From NCBI RefSeq assembly GCF_001613465.1, contig NZ_BDCK01000015.1, forward strand, positions 310,001-374,000: a stretch of DNA of 64,000 nucleotides, given 5' to 3'. The notes under the pieces are model-generated. The model was not told the origin of the DNA. It saw only the letters and a program-made list of their open reading frames with translations, and did not search any database. Within the stretch, counting starts at the first letter, position 1. Each line of letters begins with the position of its first letter. A program made the position numbers and the translations under genes. Below are positions 47,439-55,506 of this stretch, piece by piece. Source of the stretch: Nocardia niwae NBRC 108934 = DSM 45340. GTDB taxonomy: Bacteria > Actinomycetota > Actinomycetes > Mycobacteriales > Mycobacteriaceae.

Positions 47439-48152
47439 TCAGTTGCGGCCGGTCGAGACGGAATCGAGCACGACCTCGGCGGCAGGCTCGCCGTCGGACG
47501 AGCCGTCCTTGACGCCCGCGGCGGCAATCGACGTCAGCACGTCCATGCCCGCGGTGACCCGTCCGAACGGGGTGTAGCTCGGCGGCAGCGGCGCATCGCG
47601 GTAGACCACGAAGAACTGGCTGCCGTTGGTGCCGGGGCCTGCGTTCGCCATCGCGATCGTGCCCGCCGGGTAGGTCGCATCCGCCAGGTTCTCGTCGGGG
47701 AAGCGGTAGCCGGGCCCACCCATGCCGGTCGCGGTCGGGTCGCCGCACTGCAGCACGTAGATGCCCTCGGTGGTGATCCGGTGGCACTTGGTGTGGTCGA
47801 AGTACTGTTCCCCGGCCAGGAATACGAACGAGTTGACCGTGCGCGGCGCGCGGGCCGCGTCCAAGGCGATGGTGACGGTGCCGCAATTGGTGGCCAGCGT
47901 CGCCGTGTACCCGGCGTTGGCGTCGATGGTCATGCCGGGTTCGGCGGTCCATTGCTTGCCGTTCGGCTGACCGGCGGCCGGCGCGCCACAACCGGTGGGT
48001 GCCGGCGCCGCCGAGACGACCCCCGCCGCGGACGCCACCAGCGTCACGCCGACGGCGAGGACCCCGAGGATCCGCAGCGATCGCCACGGTACGCCCCGGC
48101 GCCCCGCGCGCCGGCCGTTGACGAGTTCTCGCGCTTGCACTTCGCTGCTCAC
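47439..48152 (-). CDS. Exported cyclophilin-type peptidyl-prolyl isomerase
   Basis: Protein of 237 residues. A charged N-terminus is followed by a hydrophobic segment, SLRILGVLAVGVTLVASAAG, acting as signal peptide or anchor. The mature region starts APAPTGCGAPAAGQPN. The cyclophilin core has CHRITTEGIYVLQCGDPTAT, GPGYRFPDENL and NAGPGTNGSQFFVVY. The usual FHRIIPGFVIQGGD is changed (CHRIT-TEGIYVLQCGD), with cysteines that could form an extracytoplasmic disulfide. It likely helps fold secreted proteins. It is convergent with the antiporter gene. Confidence 0.88.
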   Translation of the reverse strand: MSSEVQARELVNGRRAGRRGVPWRSLRILGVLAVGVTLVASAAGVVSAAPAPTGCGAPAAGQPNGKQWTAEPGMTIDANAGYTATLATNCGTVTIALDAARAPRTVNSFVFLAGEQYFDHTKCHRITTEGIYVLQCGDPTATGMGGPGYRFPDENLADATYPAGTIAMANAGPGTNGSQFFVVYRDAPLPPSYTPFGRVTAGMDVLTSIAAAGVKDGSSDGEPAAEVVLDSVSTGRN

Positions 48153-48229
48153 CGCTGAAAATCTCCTTCACTCGGGGTTGCGCACCGGACGATGCAGCGC
48201 GAATCATTCCATCTCGCCCGATTCGGTGG

Positions 48230-48448
48230 GGGAGTACGGCCCGATTGCCCGCCGCGGCTCGCTCCGGCCTGGCCCGGCTCTTCGACGGTGCGGACGAATC
48301 CCACACCGATGCCGCACGGACCGTCGGCGCCCTCTATCAGGTCCTGCTCGCCGGCGTCGCGGCGCAGTACCTGATCGACCCGGACAAGGCTCCGAATGGT
48401 CACCACCTGGCCGACGGCCTCCGCCGGATCGCCGTGAAAGCGACCTGA
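48230..48448 (+). pseudogene. Remnant of a TetR-type C-terminal domain
   Basis: The plus frame reads LPAAARSGLARLFDGADESH, then TVGALYQVLLAGVAAQYLID and PDKAPNGHHLADGLRRIAVK, followed by a stop at 48446-48448. This is the last helical part of TetR ligand domains. No HTH region lies upstream (the cyclophilin start is at 48152) and only a TTG at 48245 could start it. I read it as a decayed regulator gene left beside the pyrimidine genes. Confidence 0.5.
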
Positions 48449-48559
48449 TCGTCGTCGTCACCGTGATGTCGAGTGTGCCCCGTGCGTCGATCGGCTACGA
48501 AAACGTTTCCGAAATCTCGTCGCACGACAGAATTTGTTCCCGGTGACGTATAACGAAGC

Positions 48560-49396
48560 ATGGGAATCGTTCGAGCGGCGCTGGTCCAAACGAACTGGAC
48601 CGGCGATAAAGAGTCGATGCTGCAGGCGCACGAAGCCTACGCGCGCCGGGCCGCCGCGGAGGGGGCCGCGGTGATCTGTTTCCAAGAGCTGTTCTACGGG
48701 CCCTATTTCTGCCAGCGGCAGGACACGGAGTTCTACGGCTACGCCGAACCCGTCCCGGGGCCGACGACGGAGCGGTTCGCCGCGCTGGCGAAGGAATTGC
48801 GCCTGGTGATGGTTCTGCCCGTGTACGAGCAGGAACGGCCGGGTCTGCTGTACAACACCGCCGCGGTGCTCGACGCCGACGGCAGTTATCTCGGCAAGTA
48901 CCGCAAACACCATCTGCCGCACGTGCACGGTTTCTGGGAGAAGTTCTATTTCCGGCCGGGCAACCTCGGCTGGCCGGTGTTCGACACGGCGGTCGGCAAG
49001 GTCGGCGTATACATCTGCTACGACCGGCACTTCCCGGAGGGCTGGCGCGCGCTGGCGCTCGCCGGGGCGGAGATCGTGTTCAATCCGTCGGCCACGTCGC
49101 GGGGTCTGTCCGGCTACCTATGGAAACTGGAGCAGCCCGCGGCCGCGGTGGCCAACGAGTATTTCATCGGCGCCATCAACCGGGTCGGTGTCGAAGAATA
49201 CGGCGACGACGACTTCTACGGCACCAGCTACTTCGTCGACCCCGAAGGCCAGTTCGTCGGCGAAGTCGCCTCCGACACCGGTCCCGAGCTGGTCGTCCGC
49301 GATCTGAACATGGACTTGATCAAGGTGGTGCGCGACCGCTGGGCCTTCTATCGCGATCGCCGTCCCGACGCCTACGGGCCGTTGGTGGCCCCCTGA
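48560..49396 (+). CDS. Beta-ureidopropionase-like C-N hydrolase (nitrilase superfamily)
   Basis: Protein of 278 residues. The Glu-Lys-Cys triad is visible: Glu in ICFQELFYGPYF (about 43), Lys in GKYRKHHLPHVHGF (about 118) and Cys in VYICYDRHFPEGWRALA (about 154). The length and PHVHGFWEKFYFRPGNLG match N-carbamoyl-beta-alanine or N-carbamoyl-D-amino-acid hydrolases. It is followed 17 bp later by dihydropyrimidinase, so hydrolysis of N-carbamoyl-beta-alanine to beta-alanine, CO2 and ammonia in pyrimidine breakdown is the best reading. A carbamoyl-amino-acid hydrolase in a hydantoin pathway is the alternative. A TetR remnant precedes it. Confidence 0.85.
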   Translation: MGIVRAALVQTNWTGDKESMLQAHEAYARRAAAEGAAVICFQELFYGPYFCQRQDTEFYGYAEPVPGPTTERFAALAKELRLVMVLPVYEQERPGLLYNTAAVLDADGSYLGKYRKHHLPHVHGFWEKFYFRPGNLGWPVFDTAVGKVGVYICYDRHFPEGWRALALAGAEIVFNPSATSRGLSGYLWKLEQPAAAVANEYFIGAINRVGVEEYGDDDFYGTSYFVDPEGQFVGEVASDTGPELVVRDLNMDLIKVVRDRWAFYRDRRPDAYGPLVAP

Positions 49397-49413
49397 GGAC
49401 GGGGAGAACGACA

Positions 49414-50835
49414 GTGGCGCGGACTTTCATCCATGGCGGCACGGTCGTGTCCGCCACCGGATCGCAGCAGCTCGACGTGCTCGTCGAGGGCGAAACCATC
49501 GTCGCCGTCCTCCAGCCGGGCTCCGCCGCGCTGGGTGCGGACCTGGCCGCCTCCGCCGACCGGGTGTTCGACGCGACCGGCAGATACGTGATCCCCGGCG
49601 GCGTGGACGGTCACACGCACATGCAGATGCCCTTCGGCGGGACCGAAGCCTCCGACACCTTCGAGACCGGCACCCGCGCGGCCGCGTGGGGCGGCACCAC
49701 CACCATCGTCGACTTCGTCGTCCAGCGCCCGGGGGAGCGGGTGCAGGACACCTTGGCCACCTGGCATGCGAAGGCCGCCGGGCAGTGCGCGATCGACTAT
49801 GGGTTCCATCAGATCATCGGCGCGGTCGACGACGAATCCCTGAAGGCCATGAGCGAATTGGTGGCCGAGGGTGTCACCAGCTTCAAACTCTTCATGGCCT
49901 ATCCCGGTGTCTTCTACTCCACCGACGGGCAGATCCTGCGGGCCATGCAGTCCGCGGCGGATCTGGGAGCGCTGCTGATGATGCACGCGGAGAACGGGAT
50001 CGCCATCGATGTGCTGGTCGAGCAGGCGCTCGCGCGGGGGGAGACCGCGCCGTATTTCCACGGCACGACCAGACCGTGGCAGCTGGAGGAGGAGGCCACC
50101 CATCGCGCGATCATGCTGGCCGAGCTGACCGGTGTGCCGCTGTACATCGTGCACGTGTCGGCCAAGCAGGCGCTGGCCCGGATCGCCGCCGCCCGTGACG
50201 CCGGACGTAACGTCTTCGGCGAGACCTGTCCCCAGTACCTCTACCTCTCGCTCGAAGACCAGCTGGGCGCACCGGGTTTCGAGGGCGCGAAATGGGTGTG
50301 CTCGACGCCGTTGCGGGCGAGGGCCGAAGGACATCAGGACGAGCTGTGGCGCTATCTGCGCACCGGCGACGTCACGACGGTCGGGACCGACCACTGCCCG
50401 TTCTGCATGAAGGACCAGAAGGAACTGGGGCTCGGCGACTTCAGCAAGATCCCCAACGGCATCGGCGGGGTCGAACACCGGATGGATCTGATCTACCAGG
50501 GCGTCCGGTCCGGCCGCATCCCGCTGGAGCGCTGGGTCGACGCGTGCTGCACCACCCCGGCCCGGATGTTCGGCATGTACCCGCGCAAAGGGGTGATCAG
50601 CCCGGGAGCGGACGCCGACATCGTCATCTACGACCCCGCCGGCCATACCAGCATCGGCCTCCGCAAGACCCATCACATGAACATGGACTACTCGGCCTAC
50701 GAAGGATTCGAGATCGACGGGCACGTCGACACGGTGCTGTCCCGGGGCCGGGTGATCGTCGACGACGGCGGCTATCTCGGTCACGCCGGCCACGGCCGGT
50801 TCGTCAAGCGTGAACTCTCGCAGAACCTGCTCTGA
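49414..50835 (+). CDS. Dihydropyrimidinase / hydantoinase
   Basis: Protein of 473 residues; GTG 49414. The binuclear zinc site is seen in GVDGHTHMQMPFGG, the carboxylated lysine in VTSFKLFMAYPGVF, and ligands in MMHAENG and YIVHVSAKQA, with the catalytic Asp in TVGTDHCPFCMKDQK. This is the cyclic amidohydrolase fold that opens dihydrouracil or 5-substituted hydantoins to N-carbamoyl compounds. PNGIGGVEHRMDLIYQ is close to the D-hydantoinase/dihydropyrimidinase group. It lies between the ureidopropionase-like and the luciferase-like genes in one operon. Confidence 0.9.
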   Translation: MARTFIHGGTVVSATGSQQLDVLVEGETIVAVLQPGSAALGADLAASADRVFDATGRYVIPGGVDGHTHMQMPFGGTEASDTFETGTRAAAWGGTTTIVDFVVQRPGERVQDTLATWHAKAAGQCAIDYGFHQIIGAVDDESLKAMSELVAEGVTSFKLFMAYPGVFYSTDGQILRAMQSAADLGALLMMHAENGIAIDVLVEQALARGETAPYFHGTTRPWQLEEEATHRAIMLAELTGVPLYIVHVSAKQALARIAAARDAGRNVFGETCPQYLYLSLEDQLGAPGFEGAKWVCSTPLRARAEGHQDELWRYLRTGDVTTVGTDHCPFCMKDQKELGLGDFSKIPNGIGGVEHRMDLIYQGVRSGRIPLERWVDACCTTPARMFGMYPRKGVISPGADADIVIYDPAGHTSIGLRKTHHMNMDYSAYEGFEIDGHVDTVLSRGRVIVDDGGYLGHAGHGRFVKRELSQNLL

Positions 50836-50870
50836 CGACGCATCTCGATCCTCGGAACGGAGAGTGCCGC

Positions 50871-51890
50871 ATGGACATCGGTCTGGTGCTGCAGTGCACG
50901 CCCCCGGCCGCGCGGGTTATCGAACTCGCCAGGCTCGCGGAGACCTACGGGTTCTCGCACGTCTGGACTTTCGACTCGCACCTGCTCTGGCAGGAGCCCT
51001 ACGTCATCTACAGCCAGATTTTGGCCGCCACCCGCAAGGTGATGGTCGGTCCGATGGTGACCAACCCGGCCACCCGGGACTGGACGGTGACCGCCTCGGC
51101 CTTCGCCACGCTCAACGAGATGTTCGGCAACCGGACGCTGTGCGGGATCGGCCGCGGCGACTCGGCGGTTCGCACGCAGGGCGGGAAGCCCGCCACCCTG
51201 GCTACGCTGCGGCAAGCGGTGGAGGTGATCCGAGAGCTGGGCAACGGGCGCAGCGCGCGGGTAGACGACGCCGTGGTCAGACTGCCGTGGGCGGCCGGCT
51301 CGCGGCTGGAGGTATGGGTGGCGGGCTACGGTCCCCGCGCGCTCGACTTGACCGGCGCGGTGGCGGACGGGTTCATCCTGCAACTGGCCGACCCGGATAT
51401 CACCGCGTGGACAATCGCGCGGGTGCGTGCCGCGGCCGAACGCGCGGGCCGTGACCCGGCAGGCGTCCGGATCTGTGTCGCCGCACCCGCCTACGTCACA
51501 GACGGGACGGACGCGGCGCTGGCGCACGCACGGCAGCAGTGCCGCTGGTTCGGCGCGATGGTCGGCAACCACGTGGCGGAGATCGTCGCGAAATACGGTG
51601 CGACCAGCGATATTCCGACTGCTCTCACCGACTACATCGAAGGCAGGCAGGGCTACGACTACAACCAGCACGGACGTGCGGGCAACGTCCACGCCGAATT
51701 CGTGCCCGACGCCATCATCGACCGGTTCTGCCTGCTGGGCACGCCCGACGACCAGTTGATCCGCCTACGCGAGCTGGCGGGGCTCGGCGTCGACCAATTC
51801 GCCGTCTACCTCCAGCACGACGCGAAGATCTCGACCCTGGAGGCGTACGGTGAATCAGTGCTGCCTCGTCTCGCTCCCCTGACCGCGTGA
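50871..51890 (+). CDS. Luciferase-like F420/FMN-dependent oxidoreductase of the pyrimidine/hydantoin operon
   Basis: Protein of 339 residues of the luciferase-like monooxygenase fold. MDIGLVLQCTPPAARVIELA starts a family I recall as TIGR03842-type, often beside hydantoinase genes. FSHVWTFDSHLLWQEPYVIY and MVGPMVTNPATRDWTVTASA bind the flavin-like cofactor. IGRGDSAVRTQGGKPATLAT and WVAGYGPRALDLTGAVADGF follow. It starts 35 bp after dihydropyrimidinase. It may supply the dihydropyrimidine by reduction, since no PreA/PreT dihydropyrimidine dehydrogenase is nearby; this is inference. Confidence 0.78.
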   Translation: MDIGLVLQCTPPAARVIELARLAETYGFSHVWTFDSHLLWQEPYVIYSQILAATRKVMVGPMVTNPATRDWTVTASAFATLNEMFGNRTLCGIGRGDSAVRTQGGKPATLATLRQAVEVIRELGNGRSARVDDAVVRLPWAAGSRLEVWVAGYGPRALDLTGAVADGFILQLADPDITAWTIARVRAAAERAGRDPAGVRICVAAPAYVTDGTDAALAHARQQCRWFGAMVGNHVAEIVAKYGATSDIPTALTDYIEGRQGYDYNQHGRAGNVHAEFVPDAIIDRFCLLGTPDDQLIRLRELAGLGVDQFAVYLQHDAKISTLEAYGESVLPRLAPLTA

Positions 51891-51958
51891 CGCCTTCCGG
51901 ATGCCAGGAGCCGCCGGGCCGAGGGCGTAGATAGACGCGGCCGGTTGCGTGCCGAGGA

Positions 51959-52333
51959 TCATCTCGCCCAGTGCCCAGTGCCCAGTGCCCAGTGCCCAGT
52001 GCCCAGTGCCCAGTGCCCAGTGCGCGGGACCGGTGTGCCGCCCAATTCGGTGGGTACGCTGATCTTCTCCCAGACCAGTCCACGTAGCGCCTGGTAGGAA
52101 TGCTCGAACTCCGGCGGAGTCACGGTGTGGGGGCCGGGGCCGAAGATCGGAAGGTGACGGTCGGCGTCGGCGAACGACGCGCCGAGCGGCCCTTCGGCCA
52201 CCTGTCGCATGTTGTCGAGCATGGTCCGCACCGACTCGGTGTCGAGGTCGCCGAACGCGCCGCTGTCGAGCAGCGCATCGAAACCGAGCATTTCGAATTC
52301 GAGGTCGCGGACGGTGGCCGGTGGTGGCCCGAG
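51959..52333 (-). pseudogene. Remnant of an acyl-CoA dehydrogenase N-terminal domain
   Basis: Directly after the ferredoxin reductase stop, the minus strand reads ATVRDLEFEMLGFDALLDSG, then MLDNMRQVAEGPLGASFADA and YQALRGLVWEKISVPTELGG. This follows the N-terminal helices of acyl-CoA dehydrogenases of the FadE5-like group (VRDxxF start, RPPGFKEAYRAF-like middle, PPEYGG end). There is no credible start codon in the right place, and the frame runs into the heptamer repeat at 52021 and stops at 51959. The catalytic and FAD-binding parts are missing. Confidence 0.6.
51966..52021. repeat. Tandem heptamer GCCCAGT, eight exact copies
   Basis: Eight perfect head-to-tail copies of GCCCAGT occupy 56 bp. 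The tract interrupts the acyl-CoA dehydrogenase remnant on the minus strand, where it encodes repeated Gly-His-Trp-Ala-Leu units. A 7-bp unit shifts the reading frame with each copy change. It lies in the gap between the convergent luciferase-like gene and the redox operon. Confidence 0.95.
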
Positions 52334-52334
52334 C

Positions 52335-53477
52335 TCACAGGTCGAGCTCCACATCGCTGATCGGGTAGGCCACACACGAGTGCGTGTAGCCGAAGCGTGC
52401 GTCCGACAGCCGCGGTTTGGCTTCCTCGGCGGTGTGCACCTCGCCCGCGAGAACGCGGACCCGGCACAGGCTGCATTCGCCGGAGCGGCAAGCGGTCTCG
52501 GGCCGGATGCCGTTGTCCTCCAACGCGTCCAGCAGTGGCCGGTTGCGTGGGGTGCGGAAGGAGCTGCTGCCGACGGTGACGGTGACTTCGGTTGCCGGGT
52601 CGACTCCGGTCGGCCAGTGCGGTTGCGTGGTCGGGTCGCTGGGGGCGCCGTTGGCTTCGAAGCGGATGCGTTTGCGCGGGTGGCCCAGAGTGGTGAGCTG
52701 ATCGAGGGCGTAGGGGTAGAGCGCTTGCGGGCCGCACACGTAGACCATGCGGCCGTCGAGCTTGCCGAGCAGTGTCGTCAGGGTATCGGCGGTGAGGTAG
52801 CCGGTTGCCCCGGTCCAGTCGGGGGCGGGTTCGGTGATGACGTGGTCGACGCGGATGCCCGGGTGTGTGCGGGCGATGTCGTCGAGTTCGTCGCGGAAGA
52901 TGATGTCACCGGCGTCGCGGGAGCCGTAGACGAGGTGGAAGGTGCGGTCCAAGCCCAGGTCGGCGATCTCGCGGATCATGCTCATCGCGGGCGCGACGCC
53001 GGAGCCGCCGGCCAGAAACCCCAGGTCGTCGCCGTGGAAGAGGGGGTTGTGGTGGAAGGTGCCCATCGGGCCGGTGGTGGTGATCACCTGCCCGATCTCG
53101 ACGGTGTCGATGAGCAGGTTGCTCACTCGGCCGCTGGGAACGCGACGCACGGTGAGGTCGTAGTGGTCGCGGCGGGTGGGCGGTGAGGAGATCGCGTAGG
53201 GGCGGCTGGTGCCGTCGAGGAAGACGGTGACGTACTGACCGGCCAGGAACGGCGGTAGCTCGGCCCGGTCGAGCCCCTTCATCCGGAAGGTCTTGGTGGT
53301 GGCGGTCTCCTCGATGATCTCGGTGACGACCAGTTGCAGCCGTTTGGGGTGGTAGGTGTCGACGGTGGCGCGGGTCTCGGTGAGGTGGTCGCGAGTGTCG
53401 GGGATGCGGGTGTCGATCTCGGCGAGGATCTCGGCCGCGCCATCGAATTGTGCTGCGAGAGGGTGTTTCATCATCAT
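52335..53477 (-). CDS. Flavin/2Fe-2S ferredoxin reductase (electron-transfer component of an oxygenase)
   Basis: Protein of 380 residues. The first 50 residues (PLAAQFDGAAEILAEIDTRI) form an N-terminal extension. The FAD domain has RPYAISSPP; the NAD(P)H domain has GFLAGGSGVAPAMSM and YVCGPQALY. The C-terminal plant-type [2Fe-2S] domain has TACRSGECSLCRVRVLAG and a further cysteine in YTHSCVAYPISDVEL. This order (FAD, NAD, 2Fe-2S) fits phthalate-dioxygenase-reductase-like and KshB/HmpA-like proteins. It is coupled (9-bp gap) to a CrtI-like flavoprotein. The start has three ATGs in a row. Confidence 0.87.
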   Translation of the reverse strand: MMMKHPLAAQFDGAAEILAEIDTRIPDTRDHLTETRATVDTYHPKRLQLVVTEIIEETATTKTFRMKGLDRAELPPFLAGQYVTVFLDGTSRPYAISSPPTRRDHYDLTVRRVPSGRVSNLLIDTVEIGQVITTTGPMGTFHHNPLFHGDDLGFLAGGSGVAPAMSMIREIADLGLDRTFHLVYGSRDAGDIIFRDELDDIARTHPGIRVDHVITEPAPDWTGATGYLTADTLTTLLGKLDGRMVYVCGPQALYPYALDQLTTLGHPRKRIRFEANGAPSDPTTQPHWPTGVDPATEVTVTVGSSSFRTPRNRPLLDALEDNGIRPETACRSGECSLCRVRVLAGEVHTAEEAKPRLSDARFGYTHSCVAYPISDVELDL

Positions 53478-53486
53478 GCTCCGAGT

Positions 53487-54974
53487 TCAGGCGGCTTTGG
53501 CGCGCAGTAGGCGGCGGGCGACGCGCGCGCCCGCTTCGAGGGTGGGCTGAAAGCCGCCGATCCCGGCCCAGGAACCGGCCAGATGCAATCCGGGAACGTG
53601 GGTTCGGCGTTCGCTGTTGCGGAACAGCCAGCCCTCGGTGGCGTCCTGGTCGTAGCCGTAGATCGCGCCGCCGGGATGCCCGAGATACCGCATCATCGTC
53701 AAAGGCGTTGCGACATCGACTTCTTCGATGGCGTCACGGATGCCGGGGGTGACGGTCTCGCACAGGTCGAGCAGTGTCTCGGCGTAGGCGAACTTGGTGC
53801 GCGTGTACTCCGACGGGGAGACGTCGCGCCAGATGTCGGCGTACTGCAGCGTCATCAGGCTCACGTGGGTGGCCCCGGCGGGGGCGAAGCCGATGGGCGC
53901 GACATCGTAGGAGCTGACACAGATTCCGCGCGCGGGCTCGAACGATTTCCACGCCCGATAGGTGTGATCGTCGTCGGTGTCGCGGTTGACGAAGGTGGTG
54001 CTGGTGGTGAACCCGAGCTCGGCTGGGGTGGCGTCCAGGCCCATGTGCAGCACGAACCCGGACACGCCGATGCGCCTGGTGGACAGATCGTCTCGCACCG
54101 CTGCGGGCACGTCGATACCTTCGAGCATGCCGTAGGTGGTCGGCAGCGACGCATTGGACACCACGTCGAGCGCGGTGACCTCGGTGCCGTCGTCCAGGCG
54201 CACCCCGAACGCGCGTCCGCCCGCGGTGAGGATGGCCTCGACGCCGGTGTTGAACCGCACCTCGCCGCCGGCTTCGAGGAAGGTGTCGAGGATGGCGGTG
54301 GACATGGCCTGCGAGCCGCCGCGCACATGCCAGGGCTTGAACTCGAAGTAGGCGAACAGCGTCAACGCCAGGTCCTGGAATCGCAGTTTCGACGGTGGCT
54401 GTCCGAGATAGGTCCAGTAGGTGCCGAGCGCGAGTTTGACGCGGTCGTCATCGAAGTACTCATCGAGTACGTCCTTCAACGGCCGCAGCCCGTAGCGGAA
54501 CAGCACCGGGTCGATCTGCTCGACCGGCATGCCGCGCATCGCGGCGATCTGCCAGAACGTCACCTGCTTGATCAGCTCGAAGAACCGCAGGACCCGGTCC
54601 TTGTTGCCCGGCGCCTGCTCATCGAGTGCGGCGGCGGCGGCCTCCCAGTCCGCGGGCAGCGTGACGTCGAGCCGGCCGGGAACGACCGCCCGGTAGATGT
54701 CGTGCTCCTGCACGAACTCCAGCTTGTCGACGATCCCGAGCTGGGCGAAAAGCCCTTCCCGCAAGGAGATCGGCTGACCCTCGACCCCGACCCCGGACAG
54801 CTGGTGCAAGGCGACCTCGAACTCGAAACGCCCACGGCGGAACGAAGTTCCACAACCGCCGGGAATGTTGTGCCGCTCCAGCAGCAGCGTACGCACACCC
54901 GCGCGTTGCAGGGTGGCCGCGGCAGTGAGCCCGGCGTTGCCCGCGCCGATAACGATCGCGTCGTAGTCGCTCAC
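53487..54974 (-). CDS. CrtI/phytoene-desaturase-like FAD oxidoreductase
   Basis: Protein of 495 residues. GTG start at 54974. The dinucleotide-binding N-terminus is AIVIGAGNAGLTAAATLQRA with the ERHNIPGGCGTSFRRGRFEF segment typical of CrtI/CrtN and all-trans-retinol saturase-like proteins. The C-terminal FAD signature is VPGLHLAGSWAGIGGFQPTL. Two cysteines and the broad substrate cavity suggest an isoprenoid, steroid-like or fatty substrate. It is coupled to the SnoaL gene by a GTGA overlap. No phytoene synthase (crtB) is near, so carotenoid synthesis is not indicated. Confidence 0.83.
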   Translation of the reverse strand: MSDYDAIVIGAGNAGLTAAATLQRAGVRTLLLERHNIPGGCGTSFRRGRFEFEVALHQLSGVGVEGQPISLREGLFAQLGIVDKLEFVQEHDIYRAVVPGRLDVTLPADWEAAAAALDEQAPGNKDRVLRFFELIKQVTFWQIAAMRGMPVEQIDPVLFRYGLRPLKDVLDEYFDDDRVKLALGTYWTYLGQPPSKLRFQDLALTLFAYFEFKPWHVRGGSQAMSTAILDTFLEAGGEVRFNTGVEAILTAGGRAFGVRLDDGTEVTALDVVSNASLPTTYGMLEGIDVPAAVRDDLSTRRIGVSGFVLHMGLDATPAELGFTTSTTFVNRDTDDDHTYRAWKSFEPARGICVSSYDVAPIGFAPAGATHVSLMTLQYADIWRDVSPSEYTRTKFAYAETLLDLCETVTPGIRDAIEEVDVATPLTMMRYLGHPGGAIYGYDQDATEGWLFRNSERRTHVPGLHLAGSWAGIGGFQPTLEAGARVARRLLRAKAA

Positions 54975-55387
54975 GCCTGCGCCGCCTCACCCGCGAGCGC
55001 GGCGGTGGCTTCGGCCTTGATCTGCTCGAACTGCTCACCCATGCGCGCGGCCATTGCCTGGGCGGCCGAGAGCGGGCGCAGCATGACCATGAAGTCGTCG
55101 ATCTTGCCATCGGCGTCGAAGTGCAGGAAGTCGCAGCCGGTCAGGGCTTTGCCGTCCACGGTCGCCTCGAACACGAAGGCGTGATCGCGCCCGCCTGCGT
55201 CGGCGATCTCGCGCACGTAGCGGAAGTCCTCGAAGACCCGGATCACCGCGCGCAGGATGGCCGCGGTGATCGCTTTGCCGGGGTACGGCTTGAACGCCAC
55301 CGGACTGGTGAATACGACATCGTCGGCCAGCAGCGCCTCTAGCGCGGCCTCATCACGGGCCTCCACGGCTGCACGGAAGGGATGCAT
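54971..55387 (-). CDS. SnoaL/NTF2-like protein of the redox operon
   Basis: Protein of 138 residues from ATG 55387 (a GTG at 55393 adds two residues). The fold is shown by FRAAVEARDEAALEALLADD, VVFTSPVAFKPYPGKAITAA and DFLHFDADGKIDDFMVMLRP. The C-terminal helix AARMGEQFEQIKAEATAALA is extra. Proteins of this shape act as isomerases, hydratases or accessory proteins for oxidised ring compounds. It is the first gene of the operon and is transcribed from the PadR-controlled divergent region. Confidence 0.8.
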   Translation of the reverse strand: MHPFRAAVEARDEAALEALLADDVVFTSPVAFKPYPGKAITAAILRAVIRVFEDFRYVREIADAGGRDHAFVFEATVDGKALTGCDFLHFDADGKIDDFMVMLRPLSAAQAMAARMGEQFEQIKAEATAALAGEAAQA

Positions 55388-55397
55388 TCCCACCTCA

Positions 55398-55480
55398 TAG
55401 TCAATTAGTTGATTAGGTGAATTGAACGGTATCGCGACGAGTTCTCGATGTCCATACCTCGTAGGTCAAAAAATTGACTA
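55398..55480. promoter_or_regulatory. Pair of matching operators in the PadR divergent region
   Basis: Two inverted repeats share the pattern TCAA-N4-TTGA: TCAATTAGTTGA at 55401-55412 and GTCAAAAAATTGAC at 55465-55478. The second is perfect over 5-4-5; TAG and TA extend both sites. One lies just upstream of the SnoaL gene and the other upstream of the PadR gene, 64 bp apart, as expected for a repressor controlling both directions. Confidence 0.65.
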
Positions 55481-55506
55481 TTCTCCGCGCGTGCTAAATT
55501 GTGCGT

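Noticed and set aside
51966..52021. CRISPR-like repeat
   Set aside because: Contiguous 7-bp units without spacers; a simple tandem repeat.
53487..54974. Carotenoid biosynthesis gene crtI
   Set aside because: No crtB, crtE or cyclase nearby; the context with a ferredoxin reductase and SnoaL protein points to another substrate.
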